64,000 nucleotides of DNA from Actinacidiphila epipremni (GTDB lineage Bacteria > Actinomycetota > Actinomycetes > Streptomycetales > Streptomycetaceae), in contig NZ_JAATEJ010000011.1 of assembly GCF_012034175.1 (NCBI RefSeq), positions 1 to 64,000 of the forward strand. Direction: 5' to 3'. The notes below the pieces were generated by a model. That model was not told where the DNA came from. It worked only from the letters and a program-made list of their open reading frames with translations, and did no database searches. The position numbers were made by a program, and so were the translations under genes. Shown here piece after piece: positions 43,205-53,066 of the stretch; the first letter of the stretch is position 1; the number at the start of each line of letters is the position of its first letter.

Positions 43205-43794
43205 AGCGCGCCCTTCGTGGAAGGAAGAATCCCGGCGGCCCGCGGGTCGCGTTCGCTGGCGTAGCGCAGCGCGCGGGCCAGCGCCTTGAACTGGCACTCC
43301 ACGATGTGGTGCGCGTTGCGCCCGTACGGCACGTGGACGTGCAGCGCGACCTGCGCCTGCGCGACGAACGACTCCAGGATGTGCCGGGTCATCGTGGTGT
43401 CGTACGAGCCGATCATCGGCGCCATGCCCTCGGGCTCGGTGTGCACCAGGTACGGGCGGCCGGACAGGTCCACGGTGACCTGGGCGAGTGACTCGTCCAG
43501 CGGGACCGTGCAGTTGCCGAAGCGGTAGATGCCCACCTTGTCGCCGAGCGCCTGCTTGAAGGCGGCGCCGAGCGCGAGAGCGGTGTCCTCGATGGTGTGG
43601 TGGGTGTCGATGTGCAGGTCGCCGTCGGTCTTGACCGTGAGGTCGAACAGGCCGTGCCGGCCGAGCTGGTCCAGCATGTGGTCGAAGAAGCCGACGCCGG
43701 TGGACACCGACACCTGCCCGGTGCCGTCGAGGTCGAGCTCGACGACCACCGAGGTCTCCTTGGTGGTGCGCTCGACGCGGCCCACGCGGGTCAT
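43201..43794 (-). CDS. hisB: Imidazoleglycerol-phosphate dehydratase
   Basis: 197 residues, monofunctional dehydratase without the phosphatase domain of enterobacteria. Metal-binding motifs are [44 protein letters not shown] and [23 protein letters not shown] lies about 7 bases before the ATG 43792-43794. Confidence 0.97.
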   Translation of the reverse strand: MTRVGRVERTTKETSVVVELDLDGTGQVSVSTGVGFFDHMLDQLGRHGLFDLTVKTDGDLHIDTHHTIEDTALALGAAFKQALGDKVGIYRFGNCTVPLDESLAQVTVDLSGRPYLVHTEPEGMAPMIGSYDTTMTRHILESFVAQAQVALHVHVPYGRNAHHIVECQFKALARALRYASERDPRAAGILPSTKGAL

Positions 43795-43818
43795 GCTCGT
43801 TCCTCCGTCGTCCTGTGC

Positions 43819-43845
43819 GACACGCGGTACACGCTGTACACGCCG
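43819..43845. repeat. Three 9-base tandem units between hisC and hisB
   Basis: Units of the pattern tacacgcNg start at 43819, 43828 and 43837 in the 55-base hisC-hisB gap. Short and imperfect. Confidence 0.5.
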
Positions 43846-43849
43846 TACG

Positions 43850-44956
43850 TCATGCCGTGTGCTCCTTGAAGACCGCCCGCGCCGCGTCCAGGAACGCGTC
43901 GTTCTCGGCGGGGGTGCCGACCGAGACCCGCAGCCAGCCGGGCACTCCGTTGTCCCGGACCAGCACGCCGTGCGCGAGCACGGCCTGCCAGGCGGCGTGG
44001 CTGTCGGCGAACCGGCCGAACTGCACGAAGTTCGCGTCGGACTCGACGACCTCGTAGCCGGTCGCGCGCAGCTCGCCGACGACCCGGTCCCGCTCGGCCT
44101 TGAGCTGCTCGACGTAGCCGAGCAGCGTGTCGGTGTGCTCCAGCGCGGCCAGCGCGGTGGCCTGCGTGACCGCCGACAGGTGGTACGGCAGCCGCACCAG
44201 CTGCACGGCCTCGACGACCGCCGGGTCCGCGGCGAGGTAGCCGAGCCGCAGCCCGGCCGCGCCGAACGCCTTGGACATCGTACGGGTCAGCACCAGGTGC
44301 GGGCGGCCGGCGATCAGCGGCAGCAGCGAGGGGCGGTGCGAGAACTCGCCGTACGCCTCGTCGATGACCACCAGCGAGGGCCGGGCGGCCTGCGCGGCCT
44401 CGTAGAGGGCGAGCACGGTCCCGGCGGACACGGCGGTGCCGGTGGGGTTGTTGGGCGAGCAGATGAACACCACCTCGGGGCGGCGCTCGGCGATCTCCCG
44501 TACGGCCGCGCCCGTGTCGATGGTGAAGTCGGCGTTGCGCGGGCCCGAGACCCAGCCCGTACCGGTGCCGCGGGAGATCAGCGCATGCATCGAGTAGGAC
44601 GGCTCGAAGCCGATCGCGGTACGGCCGGGGCCGCCGAAGGTCTGCAGCAGCTGCTGGATGACCTCGTTGGAGCCGTTGGCCGCCCACACCTGGTCCACGC
44701 CGACCGGGTGCCCGGCGGTGCGGGTCAGGTAGGCCGCGAGGGCGGTGCGCAGCTCGACCGCGTCCCGGTCCGGGTAGCGGTTCAGGCCGCGGGCGGCCTC
44801 GGCGACCCGCTCGGCGATCCGGGCGACCAGCGGCTCGGGCAGCGGATACGGGTTCTCGTTGGTGTTGAGCCGCACCGGCACGTCGAGCTGCGGGGCGCCG
44901 TACGCGGACTGGCCGCGCAGCTCGTCGCGGATGGGCAGGTCGTCGACGCCGGTCAC
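43850..44956 (-). CDS. hisC: Histidinol-phosphate aminotransferase
   Basis: 368-residue PLP aminotransferase: [52 protein letters not shown] and the PLP lysine in [21 protein letters not shown] start 44954-44956 overlaps the hisD stop (GTGA). Start at GTG fits the family length of about 365. Confidence 0.96.
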   Translation of the reverse strand: MTGVDDLPIRDELRGQSAYGAPQLDVPVRLNTNENPYPLPEPLVARIAERVAEAARGLNRYPDRDAVELRTALAAYLTRTAGHPVGVDQVWAANGSNEVIQQLLQTFGGPGRTAIGFEPSYSMHALISRGTGTGWVSGPRNADFTIDTGAAVREIAERRPEVVFICSPNNPTGTAVSAGTVLALYEAAQAARPSLVVIDEAYGEFSHRPSLLPLIAGRPHLVLTRTMSKAFGAAGLRLGYLAADPAVVEAVQLVRLPYHLSAVTQATALAALEHTDTLLGYVEQLKAERDRVVGELRATGYEVVESDANFVQFGRFADSHAAWQAVLAHGVLVRDNGVPGWLRVSVGTPAENDAFLDAARAVFKEHTA

Positions 44957-46266
44957 GCCCGGCCTCCCGCGAACCTGACGCTGACCGCCTCGCCGTGCGC
45001 GGGCAGGTCCTCGGCGGTGGCGAGCGTCACGACGTGGCCGGCGACCTCGGCGAGCGCGGCGCGCGAGTAGTCCACGACGTGGATGCCGCGCAGGAAGGAC
45101 TGCACCGAGAGCCCCGAGGAGTGGCAGGCGCAGCCGCCGGTGGGCAGCACATGGTTGGAGCCGGCGCAGTAGTCGCCGAGCGAGACCGGGGCGTGCGGGC
45201 CGACGAAGACGGCGCCGGCGTTGCGCACCCGGGCGGCGACGGCCGCGGCGTCCCGGGTCTGGATCTCCAGGTGCTCGGCGGCGTAGGCGTCCACCACGGC
45301 CAGGCCCTGCTCCAGGGTGTCGACCAGCACGGTCGCGGACTGCCGGCCGGTCAGGGCCGCGGTGATCCGCTCGCGGTGCTTGGCGGCGGCGACCTGGGCG
45401 TCCAGCTCCTTGTCGACCGCGTCGGCCAGCTCCGCGGAGGTGCTGACCAGCACGGCGGCGGCCAGCGGGTCGTGCTCGGCCTGGCTGATCAGGTCGGCGG
45501 CGACGAAGGCGGGCTCGGCGGACTCGTCGGCGAGGATCGCGATCTCGGTGGGCCCGGCCTCGGCGTCGATGCCGATCCGGCCCTTGAGCAGCCGCTTGGC
45601 GGCGGCGACGTAGATGTTGCCGGGGCCGGTCACGAGGTTGACCGGGCGGCAGTCCTCGGTGCCGTACGCGAACATCGCGACGGCCTGGGCGCCGCCGGCC
45701 GCGTACACCTCGGTGACGCCGAGCAGCGCGCACGCGGCGAGGATCGTGGGGTGCGGCAGGCCGCCGGACTCCTTCTGCGCGGGCGAGGCCACCGCGATGC
45801 CCTCGACGCCGGCCTCCTGCGCCGGGACGACGTTCATCACGACGGACGACGGGTAGACCGCCAGGCCGCCCGGTACGTACAGCCCGACGCGCTCGACCGG
45901 CACCCACCGCTCGGTGACCGTGCCGCCGGGCACGACCTGCGTGGTGACGTCGGTACGGCGCTGCTCGTGGTGCACGATGCGGGCCCGCCGGATCGACTCC
46001 TCCAGCGCCGCGCGCACCGCCGGGTCCAGGCCCGCGAGCGCGTCGCCGATCGCCTGCTCCGGCACCCGCAGCGAGGCCGGGCGCACCCCGTCGAAGCGCT
46101 CCCCGAAGTCGAGCACCGCCGCCGAGCCCCGATGGCGGACGTCGTCGCAGATCGGCCGCACCGCCTCAAGGGCGGCCTCGACGTCGAAGTCGGCACGGGG
46201 CAGCAGGTCGCGGTCGATCCCGCCCTCCGGGAAGGCGGCACCGCGCAGATCGATTCGGGAGATCAC
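44953..46266 (-). CDS. hisD: Histidinol dehydrogenase
   Basis: 437 residues; the last two oxidation steps of histidine synthesis, NAD and Zn dependent. Motifs: [65 protein letters not shown] and [10 protein letters not shown]. The start is GTG 46264-46266; TACACT 7 bases upstream points to a leaderless message. First gene of the his operon hisD-C-B-x-H-priA-ridA-F; hisG is not in the window. Confidence 0.96.
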   Translation of the reverse strand: MISRIDLRGAAFPEGGIDRDLLPRADFDVEAALEAVRPICDDVRHRGSAAVLDFGERFDGVRPASLRVPEQAIGDALAGLDPAVRAALEESIRRARIVHHEQRRTDVTTQVVPGGTVTERWVPVERVGLYVPGGLAVYPSSVVMNVVPAQEAGVEGIAVASPAQKESGGLPHPTILAACALLGVTEVYAAGGAQAVAMFAYGTEDCRPVNLVTGPGNIYVAAAKRLLKGRIGIDAEAGPTEIAILADESAEPAFVAADLISQAEHDPLAAAVLVSTSAELADAVDKELDAQVAAAKHRERITAALTGRQSATVLVDTLEQGLAVVDAYAAEHLEIQTRDAAAVAARVRNAGAVFVGPHAPVSLGDYCAGSNHVLPTGGCACHSSGLSVQSFLRGIHVVDYSRAALAEVAGHVVTLATAEDLPAHGEAVSVRFAGGRA

Positions 46267-46273
46267 GCCCCCA

Positions 46274-46279
46274 AGTGTA
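46274..46279 (-). promoter_or_regulatory. Candidate -10 of the his operon
   Basis: TACACT on the minus strand, 7 bases before the GTG of hisD. No convincing -35 was found. Confidence 0.35.
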
Positions 46280-46415
46280 GAGACCCCCGCACTCCCCCCG
46301 GCCGCGCCATCCACTCCGTGATACGCGTCGCCCGCGTGTGCCGTACGGGGACGGGCGGGCGCGCCGGGCGGGGCGCTACGGTGAGCGGCGCCACGACGAC
46401 GGGGAGGGGATCGCG

Positions 46416-48026
46416 GTGACGGAGGTCGCGGGCGGGAGCGGGGCGGGGGCGCCGCCGCAGGGCTGGACGGCGGTGGAGCGGCGGGTGTGGGAGGCGTTCC
46501 GGCAGGGCCGCACGCTGGACCTGCGCACCGGCGACCCGGCGGTCGACGACCCGCTGGCCGGCCCGCCGTGGGGCGCGCAGCGGACCGTACGCGCGCAGGT
46601 GCTCGCCGAGCTGCTGCTGGACGGCCCGCCGGCCGCGCCGGGGCGGGTGACGGCGCTCAAGCTCGCCGGGGTGCGGGTCAGCGGGCGGCTGATGCTCGCC
46701 GGGGCGACCGTGACGCCGTACGTCCAGCTCGACGACTGCCGGTTCGACGAGCAGCTGATGCTCCAGGAGTGCCGGGTCGGCAGCATGCGCCTGGTGCGCT
46801 GCCTGATCCCGCGGGTCGAGGCGGCCCGGCTCCAGGTCGGCGGCGACCTGCACCTGCCGCAGTGCCGGATCACCAGCGGCCTGCGGATGACCGACGCGCA
46901 CATCGGCACCGATCTGCTGCTCAACCAGCTCACCGTGCTCGGCGGCGCCGCCTCCCGGGCGATCGCCGCCGACGGGCTCACCGTCGCGCAGGACCTGGAC
47001 GCGGAACTCATCGACGTCACGGGCGAGTTCAGCCTGCGCAGCGCGCGGATCGGCGGCCGGTTCAGCCTGCGCGGCGCGGTGCTGCGCAACCCGGGCGGCC
47101 GGCAGGCCCTCAACGCGGCGCGCATCACCGTCGAGCACACGCTGTACCTGTCCGGCGCGCGGGTCGGCGCGCCGCCCGGCTCCCATGCGCCGGCCGAGCG
47201 GGCCGGGCGGGCCGAGCCGGGCGTGGAGATCCGCGACTTCACCTGCCGGGGCGGGCTGCGGCTGGACGACGGGCGGTTCGGCAACGCCGTCATCATCAGC
47301 CGGGCCCGCTTCGTCGCGAGCCGCCCCGACCACCAGGTGTCGCTGCGCCGGCTCCAGACGCCCGAGCTGTGCTTCACCGTGCCGCGGGCGCCGGTCTGCC
47401 CGGTGGTGCTGTCCGGCGCGAAGGTCGGCAAGCTCAACGACACCCCGGGCGCGTGGCCGGGGCCCGGCCGGCTGCGGATGACCGGCTTCGGCTACGACAC
47501 GCTGCCGCCGCTCGCCGACTTCCCGCTGCGGGCCCGGCTGGAGTGGCTGCACGCGGCGACCCCGGAATTCCGGCCCGAGCCGTACGAGCGGCTGGCGGCG
47601 GCGCTGCGGGCGGCGGGCGAGGACGCCGAGGCGCGCGAGGTGCTGCTGGCCCGGCAGCGGCGGCGCCGCGAGACGCTGCCGGTCGCGGGGCGGGTGTGGG
47701 GCTGGCTCCAGGACGTGACCGTCGGCTACGGCTACCGGCCCGGGCGGGCCGCGGTGTGGATGGCGGTGCTGTGGGCGCTGGGCGCGGTCTACTTCGCCCT
47801 CCACAAGGCGCCGCCGCCCGCGGACACCGGCGGCTACCACCCGCACTGGAGCCCGCCGCTGTACGCCCTGGACCTGCTGCTGCCGGTCATCGACCTGGGC
47901 CAGGACAACGCGTGGCGGGAGGCGGGGCCGGGCCAGTGGGTGGCGTCGGTGCTGACGCTGCTGGGCTGGATGCTCGCGACGACCGCGGCGGCGGGCGCGA
48001 CGCGGCTGCTGCGGCGTACGGCGTAG
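46416..48026 (+). CDS. Beta-helix repeat protein with C-terminal membrane helices
   Basis: 536 residues. Residues about 70-340 are short hydrophobic/acidic repeats resembling a right-handed beta-helix or pentapeptide-like solenoid ([55 protein letters not shown]). A helical region ([28 protein letters not shown]) follows, then two membrane helices near 450 and 510 with [17 protein letters not shown] between. Relatives are sometimes labelled membrane-associated oxidoreductase, without visible cofactor motifs here. GGAGGGG lies about 6 bases before the GTG. Function not recognised. Confidence 0.75.
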   Translation: MTEVAGGSGAGAPPQGWTAVERRVWEAFRQGRTLDLRTGDPAVDDPLAGPPWGAQRTVRAQVLAELLLDGPPAAPGRVTALKLAGVRVSGRLMLAGATVTPYVQLDDCRFDEQLMLQECRVGSMRLVRCLIPRVEAARLQVGGDLHLPQCRITSGLRMTDAHIGTDLLLNQLTVLGGAASRAIAADGLTVAQDLDAELIDVTGEFSLRSARIGGRFSLRGAVLRNPGGRQALNAARITVEHTLYLSGARVGAPPGSHAPAERAGRAEPGVEIRDFTCRGGLRLDDGRFGNAVIISRARFVASRPDHQVSLRRLQTPELCFTVPRAPVCPVVLSGAKVGKLNDTPGAWPGPGRLRMTGFGYDTLPPLADFPLRARLEWLHAATPEFRPEPYERLAAALRAAGEDAEAREVLLARQRRRRETLPVAGRVWGWLQDVTVGYGYRPGRAAVWMAVLWALGAVYFALHKAPPPADTGGYHPHWSPPLYALDLLLPVIDLGQDNAWREAGPGQWVASVLTLLGWMLATTAAAGATRLLRRTA

Positions 48027-48028
48027 GG

Positions 48029-48074
48029 CGTGGTGGCGTAGGGGTGTAGTGGCGTGGGGCGTGGAGGCGTGGGG
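48029..48074. repeat. Three 15-16-base GT-rich tandem units
   Basis: Units of the pattern YGTRGNGGCGTRGGGG start at 48029, 48045 and 48060, directly after the stop of the beta-helix gene. Confidence 0.55.
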
Positions 48075-48118
48075 TGGTTCCGCGGGGGAAGGCGGGGACC
48101 GGGTCGCCGGTCAGGCCG

Positions 48119-48124
48119 TACGCT
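48119..48124 (+). promoter_or_regulatory. Candidate -10 of the LON-domain gene
   Basis: TACGCT, 8 bases before the GTG at 48133, with no ribosome site in between; consistent with a leaderless transcript. Confidence 0.35.
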
Positions 48125-48132
48125 GGCTCATT

Positions 48133-48852
48133 GTGACCGACAGCATTCCGCTCTTCCCGCTGGGCAGCGCCCTCTTCCCCGGCCTCGTGCTGCCGCTGAA
48201 CGTCTTCGAGGACCGCTACCGGGCCCTCGTCGCGGATCTGCTCGCCCTGCCGGAGGGGGCCCCGCGGAGGTTCGGCGTCGTCGCGATCAGGAACGGCCAG
48301 GAGGTCGCCCCCACCGGCCAGGACGGCCGGGCGACCGGCCCCGCGGCGGGCCTGGGCGAGGATCCGCTGGCCGCGCTGTACGGCGTGGGCTGCATCGCCG
48401 ACGCGACGGGCGTCGCCGAGCGCGAGGGCGGCGGGTACGAGCTGGTCGCGACCGGGCTGCTGCGCTTCCGGCTGCTGTCGCTCGACACGAGCGGGGCGTA
48501 TCTGACGGCGGAGGTCGAGGAGATCCCCGAGGAGGCGGGCGGCGGCTCCGGGGCGCTCGCGGCCGAGGTCCGCCGGGTCTTCGGCACGTACCAGAAGCGG
48601 CTCGCGGGCGCCCGGGAGCGCACCCTCGCGCCGGGGCAGGAATTCCCCGACGACCCGACGGTGCTGTCGTACCTGGTCGCGGCGGCGCTCATCGCGGAGA
48701 CGCCGGTGAAGCAGTCGCTGCTGGAGGAGCCGGACGCGGCGGCGCGGCTCGCGGCGGAACTGCGGCTGCTGCGCAGGGAGTCGGCGGTGATCGAGAAGCT
48801 GCCGTCGCTGCCGGCGGTGGATCTGACCAGCCAGCCGATCAGTGCGAACTGA
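48133..48852 (+). CDS. LON substrate-binding-domain protein
   Basis: 239-residue stand-alone LON N-terminal domain: IPLFPLGSALFPGLVLPLNVFEDRYRALV at the start, GVVAIRNGQEV, GVGCIADATG and ELVATGLLRFRLLS. No ATPase or protease domain is attached. Such proteins are common in actinobacteria; their partner is unknown. The GTG start fits the domain boundary. The YbaK gene follows immediately. Confidence 0.88.
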   Translation: MTDSIPLFPLGSALFPGLVLPLNVFEDRYRALVADLLALPEGAPRRFGVVAIRNGQEVAPTGQDGRATGPAAGLGEDPLAALYGVGCIADATGVAEREGGGYELVATGLLRFRLLSLDTSGAYLTAEVEEIPEEAGGGSGALAAEVRRVFGTYQKRLAGARERTLAPGQEFPDDPTVLSYLVAAALIAETPVKQSLLEEPDAAARLAAELRLLRRESAVIEKLPSLPAVDLTSQPISAN

Positions 48853-48853
48853 C

Positions 48854-49357
48854 GTGGCGAGGAAGAGGGGCGCTGCCGCGGGCGGGGGGACGCCGGCCAC
48901 CGTCGCGCTGGAGAAGGCCGGGGCGGCCTTCACGGTCCACGCGTACGTCCACGATCCGGCCTCCGGCCTCGGTTACGGGGAGGAGGCGGCGCTCGCGCTC
49001 GGGACGTCGCCGGAGCGGGTGTTCAAGACGCTGGTCGCCGAGGTCGACGGCGCGCTGACCGTCGCGGTGGTGCCGGTGGCCGGCTCCCTCGACCTCAAGG
49101 CGCTGGCCGCGGCGGTGGGCGGCAAGCGCGCGAGCATGGCGGACCCGGCCGCGGCCGAACGCGCCACGGGTTACGTCCGCGGCGGTATCTCCCCGCTGGG
49201 CCAGCGCAAGCGCCTCCCCACGGTCCTCGACGCCTCCGCGCTGACCCACCCCACGATCTTCGTCTCCGCCGGCAAACGCGGCCTAGAGGTCGAACTCCCG
49301 CCCGCCCTCCTCCTCACCCTGACCTCCGCGACCCCCTCCCCCATCACCCGCCCTTAG
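48854..49357 (+). CDS. ybaK: Cys-tRNA(Pro)/Cys-tRNA(Cys) deacylase YbaK
   Basis: 167 residues of the YbaK/EbsC editing family: GGTPATVALEKAGAAFTVHAYVHD, LGTSPERVFKTLVAEVDG (catalytic Lys) and GYVRGGISPLGQRKRLPTVLD. It removes wrongly attached Cys from tRNA(Pro). The start is taken as GTG 48854, giving the typical MA+KR N-terminus; a GTG at 48842 overlapping the LON gene is possible. Probably translated together with the LON-domain gene. Confidence 0.9.
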   Translation: MARKRGAAAGGGTPATVALEKAGAAFTVHAYVHDPASGLGYGEEAALALGTSPERVFKTLVAEVDGALTVAVVPVAGSLDLKALAAAVGGKRASMADPAAAERATGYVRGGISPLGQRKRLPTVLDASALTHPTIFVSAGKRGLEVELPPALLLTLTSATPSPITRP

Positions 49358-49362
49358 CCCTA

Positions 49363-49381
49363 CCTGCGGCTCCGCCGCAGG
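49363..49381. terminator. Short hairpin after ybaK
   Basis: Perfect 8-bp stem (49363-49370 with 49374-49381) and a 3-base loop, 5 bases after the ybaK stop. It merges into the repeat cluster. Confidence 0.5.
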
Positions 49382-49444
49382 CCAGCAAACCAGGAGCGCG
49401 GGGCTGTGCTCGATCTGCGGCTACCGCCGCGCGGGCGCGACCGG
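49381..49444 (-). repeat. Repeat family C, inverted and diverged copy
   Basis: Reverse complement of the C-family sequence at 49615-49695 (runs from ggccagcaaaccagg to gggcgcgaccgg when read on the plus strand) with several substitutions. It marks the left edge of the repeat cluster. Confidence 0.65.
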
Positions 49445-49477
49445 TCCGGCGCCGCGTCTGCGCGGGACGCCAACCAC

Positions 49478-49607
49478 CAGGGGCGCGAGGAACTGCGCGC
49501 GCAACCCACCACCGGCCGGTGGTCCGGATCGGACCGAACAGCCCCTTTGGGTCGGTGACGACGTGCACGCCGGTTCCTGGCTGGTCGCGCAGTTCCCCGC
49601 GCCCCTG
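49478..49607. repeat. 130-bp inverted-repeat element, copy A
   Basis: Terminal inverted repeats 49478-49499 and 49586-49607 (22 bases, one mismatch), beginning caggggcgcg and ending cgcgcccctg. The interior has a perfect 16-base palindrome accaccggccggtggt. No coding capacity. Same length and about 95% identical to copy B. Confidence 0.85.
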
Positions 49608-49614
49608 GTTTGCT

Positions 49615-49695
49615 GGCCAGCGGCGCAGCCGCAAGCCCCGCCGGTCGCGCCCACGCGGCGGCAGCCGCACAACAAACACAGCCCCGCACCCCTGG
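49615..49695 (+). repeat. Repeat family C, copy 1
   Basis: 81 bases from ggccagcggcgcagccgc to the gcacccctgg end. Its first 55 bases are identical to 49986-50040. Confidence 0.8.
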
Positions 49696-49761
49696 GTGTC
49701 GCCCTGCGGCGCAAGCCGCAGCCTGCCGGAGTGAGCTCACTCGGCGCAGGACGCCAACCAC

Positions 49762-49891
49762 CAGGGGCGCGGGGAACTGCGCGCGCAACCACCCACCGGC
49801 CGGTGGCCCGGATCGAACCGAACAGCCCCTTTGGGTCAGTGACGACGTGCACGCCGGTTCCTGGCTGGTCGCGCAGTTCCCCGCGCCCCTG
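49762..49891. repeat. 130-bp inverted-repeat element, copy B
   Basis: Terminal inverted repeats 49762-49783 and 49870-49891 match perfectly over 22 bases. The interior differs from copy A by a handful of bases. It starts 284 bases after copy A. Confidence 0.85.
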
Positions 49892-49907
49892 AAAAGCAAC
49901 GCCCGAC

Positions 49908-49979
49908 GCAGCCGCAAACCCCCGCCGGTCGCGCCCACGCGGCGGCAGCCGCACAACAAACACAGCCCCGCGCCCCTGG
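49908..49979 (+). repeat. Repeat family C, copy 2
   Basis: 72 bases, nearly identical to the corresponding part of copy 1, including the acaacaaacacagccccgc segment. Confidence 0.8.
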
Positions 49980-49985
49980 TTTGCC

Positions 49986-50040
49986 GGCCAGCGGCGCAGC
50001 CGCAAGCCCCGCCGGTCGCGCCCACGCGGCGGCAGCCGCA
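49986..50040 (+). repeat. Repeat family C, copy 3 (truncated)
   Basis: 55 bases identical to the first 55 of copy 1; ends 5 bases before the stop codon of the DUF2567 gene. The whole 49358-50045 interval is gene-free. Confidence 0.85.
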
Positions 50041-50045
50041 GGGGG

Positions 50046-50684
50046 CTACTGCTGGTCCGGCGGAGTCGGGGGTGGGAGGGGGAGCTCTTGTTTTGGAGGG
50101 GCGGGGTCCTTCGGGATGAAGGCGGAGGTCAGGATGAGGTGGAGGATCATCGCTGCGGCCGGCCAGGCGACAAGCGCGGACTTGGCCCGCAGCTCCAGGG
50201 GCGCGTCGAAGACGACCTTCGGGCCGACTCGCGTGGCGTGAGCCACGATGTTCGTGTCCGGGCCGAGCCAGACGCCCACGCGCCAGCCGATGACGGACGC
50301 GGCGACCCCGCCGAGCGCAAGCCCGAGCACGGGGCCGATCCCCCCGCGCCGGTAGCGCAGGAAGACCGCCGCGCCGGTCAAAAGCCCGAGCCCCGCCGCG
50401 ATGAGCACGAACGTCCCGTCGCCCCCGATCGCCTCCTCGCCCTCCGTGTCCTTGAGGTACACCGCCTTGCCGTCGGAGACGAGTGGTACGCGTGGCGAGA
50501 GCCACAGCCACAGCAGCCCGAGCGCGACCCCGCACACGGCGACGAGCAGCGCGACGAGCGCCCCCCTGGCGACCTCGGTGAGCACCGCCTTCCTGCGGTC
50601 CTCACCCGTGCCGGGGCCGGTTTCCGCCCCGGGGTACGGCGGAAGGTGCGGCGAGTGGTCGTGGGGAGTCAGCGGAGCGGTCAC
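50046..50684 (-). CDS. DUF2567 membrane protein
   Basis: 212 residues. Four hydrophobic segments (about 38-62, 90-112, 117-137, 170-190) surround LSPRVPLVSDGKAVYLKDTEGEEAIGGDGTFVLI, the recognisable DUF2567 block. The cytoplasmic ends are Pro-rich. GTG start 50682-50684, no clear ribosome site. Function unknown. Confidence 0.82.
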   Translation of the reverse strand: MTAPLTPHDHSPHLPPYPGAETGPGTGEDRRKAVLTEVARGALVALLVAVCGVALGLLWLWLSPRVPLVSDGKAVYLKDTEGEEAIGGDGTFVLIAAGLGLLTGAAVFLRYRRGGIGPVLGLALGGVAASVIGWRVGVWLGPDTNIVAHATRVGPKVVFDAPLELRAKSALVAWPAAAMILHLILTSAFIPKDPAPPKQELPLPPPTPPDQQ

Positions 50685-50718
50685 CTGCCCATCGTGCCAG
50701 GTCCATACGGATGACGCC

Positions 50719-51567
50719 TCACCGGCAGGCCGCCCTGCGGTACGCCCAGGTGGCGACGCCGAGCGAGACCACGCCGACGCCCGCGCACACCGACAGATCG
50801 CCGGCGACCGCGGCCCAGTCGGTGTGGGCGCTCCCTCCGAGGGTACGGGCGAATGCCTGCACGCCGTACGTGGATGGCAGCAGGTCGCGCGCCCAGCGGA
50901 TGACCTCGGGCAGGTGCGAGGCGGGCAGCACGCCGAGCAGCAGCGCGGCGGACATGCCGAGCTGGCCGAGCAGCGTGGCGATCTCCTGCCGGGGCGCGAG
51001 CAGCCCGAGCGCCGCGCCGAGCCCGGAGAGGGCCGCGCCGGCGAGCGGGATGACCACGGCGAGCACCCACACCGTGGTGAGCGTCAGATGGAAGAGCACG
51101 CACCCGGCGACCGCGGTGAGCAGCGTCCCGGGCACGGTGAAGGACGCGTACGCGCCCGCCGCGCCGAGCACGACGGACGCGGGCGGCACCGGCAGCGTCG
51201 CGTAGTGGTCCAGGCCGCCGGACGCGCGCAGCTGGCCGAAGTACTGGGCGAGCAGGTTGAGCGCGACGAAGGCCACGACGAGGACGCTGGAGCCGGCCAC
51301 GACCGCGCGTGCGGCCTCGCCGTCGCCGGCGTCGACGACCCCGCGCATCATGATCATGATGCCGACGGACTGGAAGGTGGCCACGAACAGCAGCGGGATG
51401 CGGGCCACCCGCGCACGGGAGAGCTGCGCGCGGTAGACGGCCGCGAAGGCGGGCCACAGCCGGGCTCGGGGCGCGAGTTCCGCGGGGGCCTGCGCCGGGC
51501 CGCCGGCGGCCGGCGCGGCGATGCCGCCCTGCCCGGGCCCAGGCCCGCTCTGTGCGATCACGGTCAC
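50719..51567 (-). CDS. ABC exporter permease (ABC-2 type)
   Basis: 282-residue permease with six hydrophobic segments, including IPLLFVATFQSVGIMIMM, VVAFVALNLLAQYFGQL and GMSAALLLGVLPASHLPEV, the last resembling the ABC-2 motif region (LPEVIRWARDLLPSTYGVQAFA). GGAGGT lies 6-11 bases before the GTG at 51565-51567. It should pair with the ATPase encoded 82 bases upstream as a drug or lipid exporter; the substrate is unknown. Confidence 0.87.
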   Translation of the reverse strand: MTVIAQSGPGPGQGGIAAPAAGGPAQAPAELAPRARLWPAFAAVYRAQLSRARVARIPLLFVATFQSVGIMIMMRGVVDAGDGEAARAVVAGSSVLVVAFVALNLLAQYFGQLRASGGLDHYATLPVPPASVVLGAAGAYASFTVPGTLLTAVAGCVLFHLTLTTVWVLAVVIPLAGAALSGLGAALGLLAPRQEIATLLGQLGMSAALLLGVLPASHLPEVIRWARDLLPSTYGVQAFARTLGGSAHTDWAAVAGDLSVCAGVGVVSLGVATWAYRRAACR

Positions 51568-51649
51568 CGCGGACCTCCGCCCGTACAGCGGCGGGCGGGC
51601 GTGGCGGGCCGCCACGGGGCCGCCACGGGGAGCGGGTGCGGGGTGCGGG

Positions 51650-52705
<1,056 letters not shown>

Positions 52706-52713
52706 GAGGATCG

Positions 52714-52719
52714 AGCCTA
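52714..52719 (-). promoter_or_regulatory. -10 element of the ABC exporter operon
   Basis: TAGGCT on the minus strand, an exact consensus hexamer, 8 bases before the GTG start. The -35 at optimal spacing is weak. Confidence 0.5.
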
Positions 52720-52860
52720 CGCGGCGCGGACGGCTTGCGCCGCAAGGGGGGTTGTACGAGTGGACCCCACCCGCGCGTGTCCCGCGCGGGGCAGCGGCTG
52801 TGGGCAGCATCACGACACGGATGTGCGCGGCATCACGGGGCGGCCGTGCGCCGCGCCCCG

Positions 52861-53035
52861 CACGGGCGTGCGCCGACACCCGGCGCCGGCGCGCGCCTCG
52901 TCCGGCACGTAGGTGCGCGGTCCGGCGTGTACGTGCGCGCCGGGCACGGCACGGGCGTGCGCAGCCTCCCGGCGCCGGCGTGCGCACCGTCCGGTACGTA
53001 CGTGCGCGCCCGGCACGGCGTCGGCGTGCGCCCTC
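52861..53035. repeat. Two degenerate units of an 89-base repeat
   Basis: Units start at 52861 and 52950 with cacgggcgtgcgc and share about 85% identity over the first 59 bases, including ccggcgccggcg and cgtccgg. A sub-repeat, tacgtgcgcgcc-ggcacgg, recurs at 52930 and 52998. Confidence 0.7.
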
Positions 53036-53066
53036 CGTCAGGCGCCCCCCGACCCGCGGCGCGTAC

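Larger units (their letters stand above)
52706..53066. other. Gene-free repeat-rich gap
   Basis: 361 bases between the ABC ATPase gene and the NYN gene, both on the minus strand. It holds the ATPase -10 element (52714-52719) and the 89-base repeats. Open frames exist on both strands but only because the repeat unit lacks stops. Confidence 0.6.

Noticed and set aside
49358-50045. Possible CRISPR or coding repeats
   Set aside because: Repeat spacing is irregular, elements are inverted as well as direct, and all frames across the region give Arg/Pro-rich read-through without support.
52810-53016. Small minus-strand frame with repeated GAHV-GR motifs
   Set aside because: Its periodicity comes from the 89-base DNA repeat; no ribosome site or homologous protein recognised.
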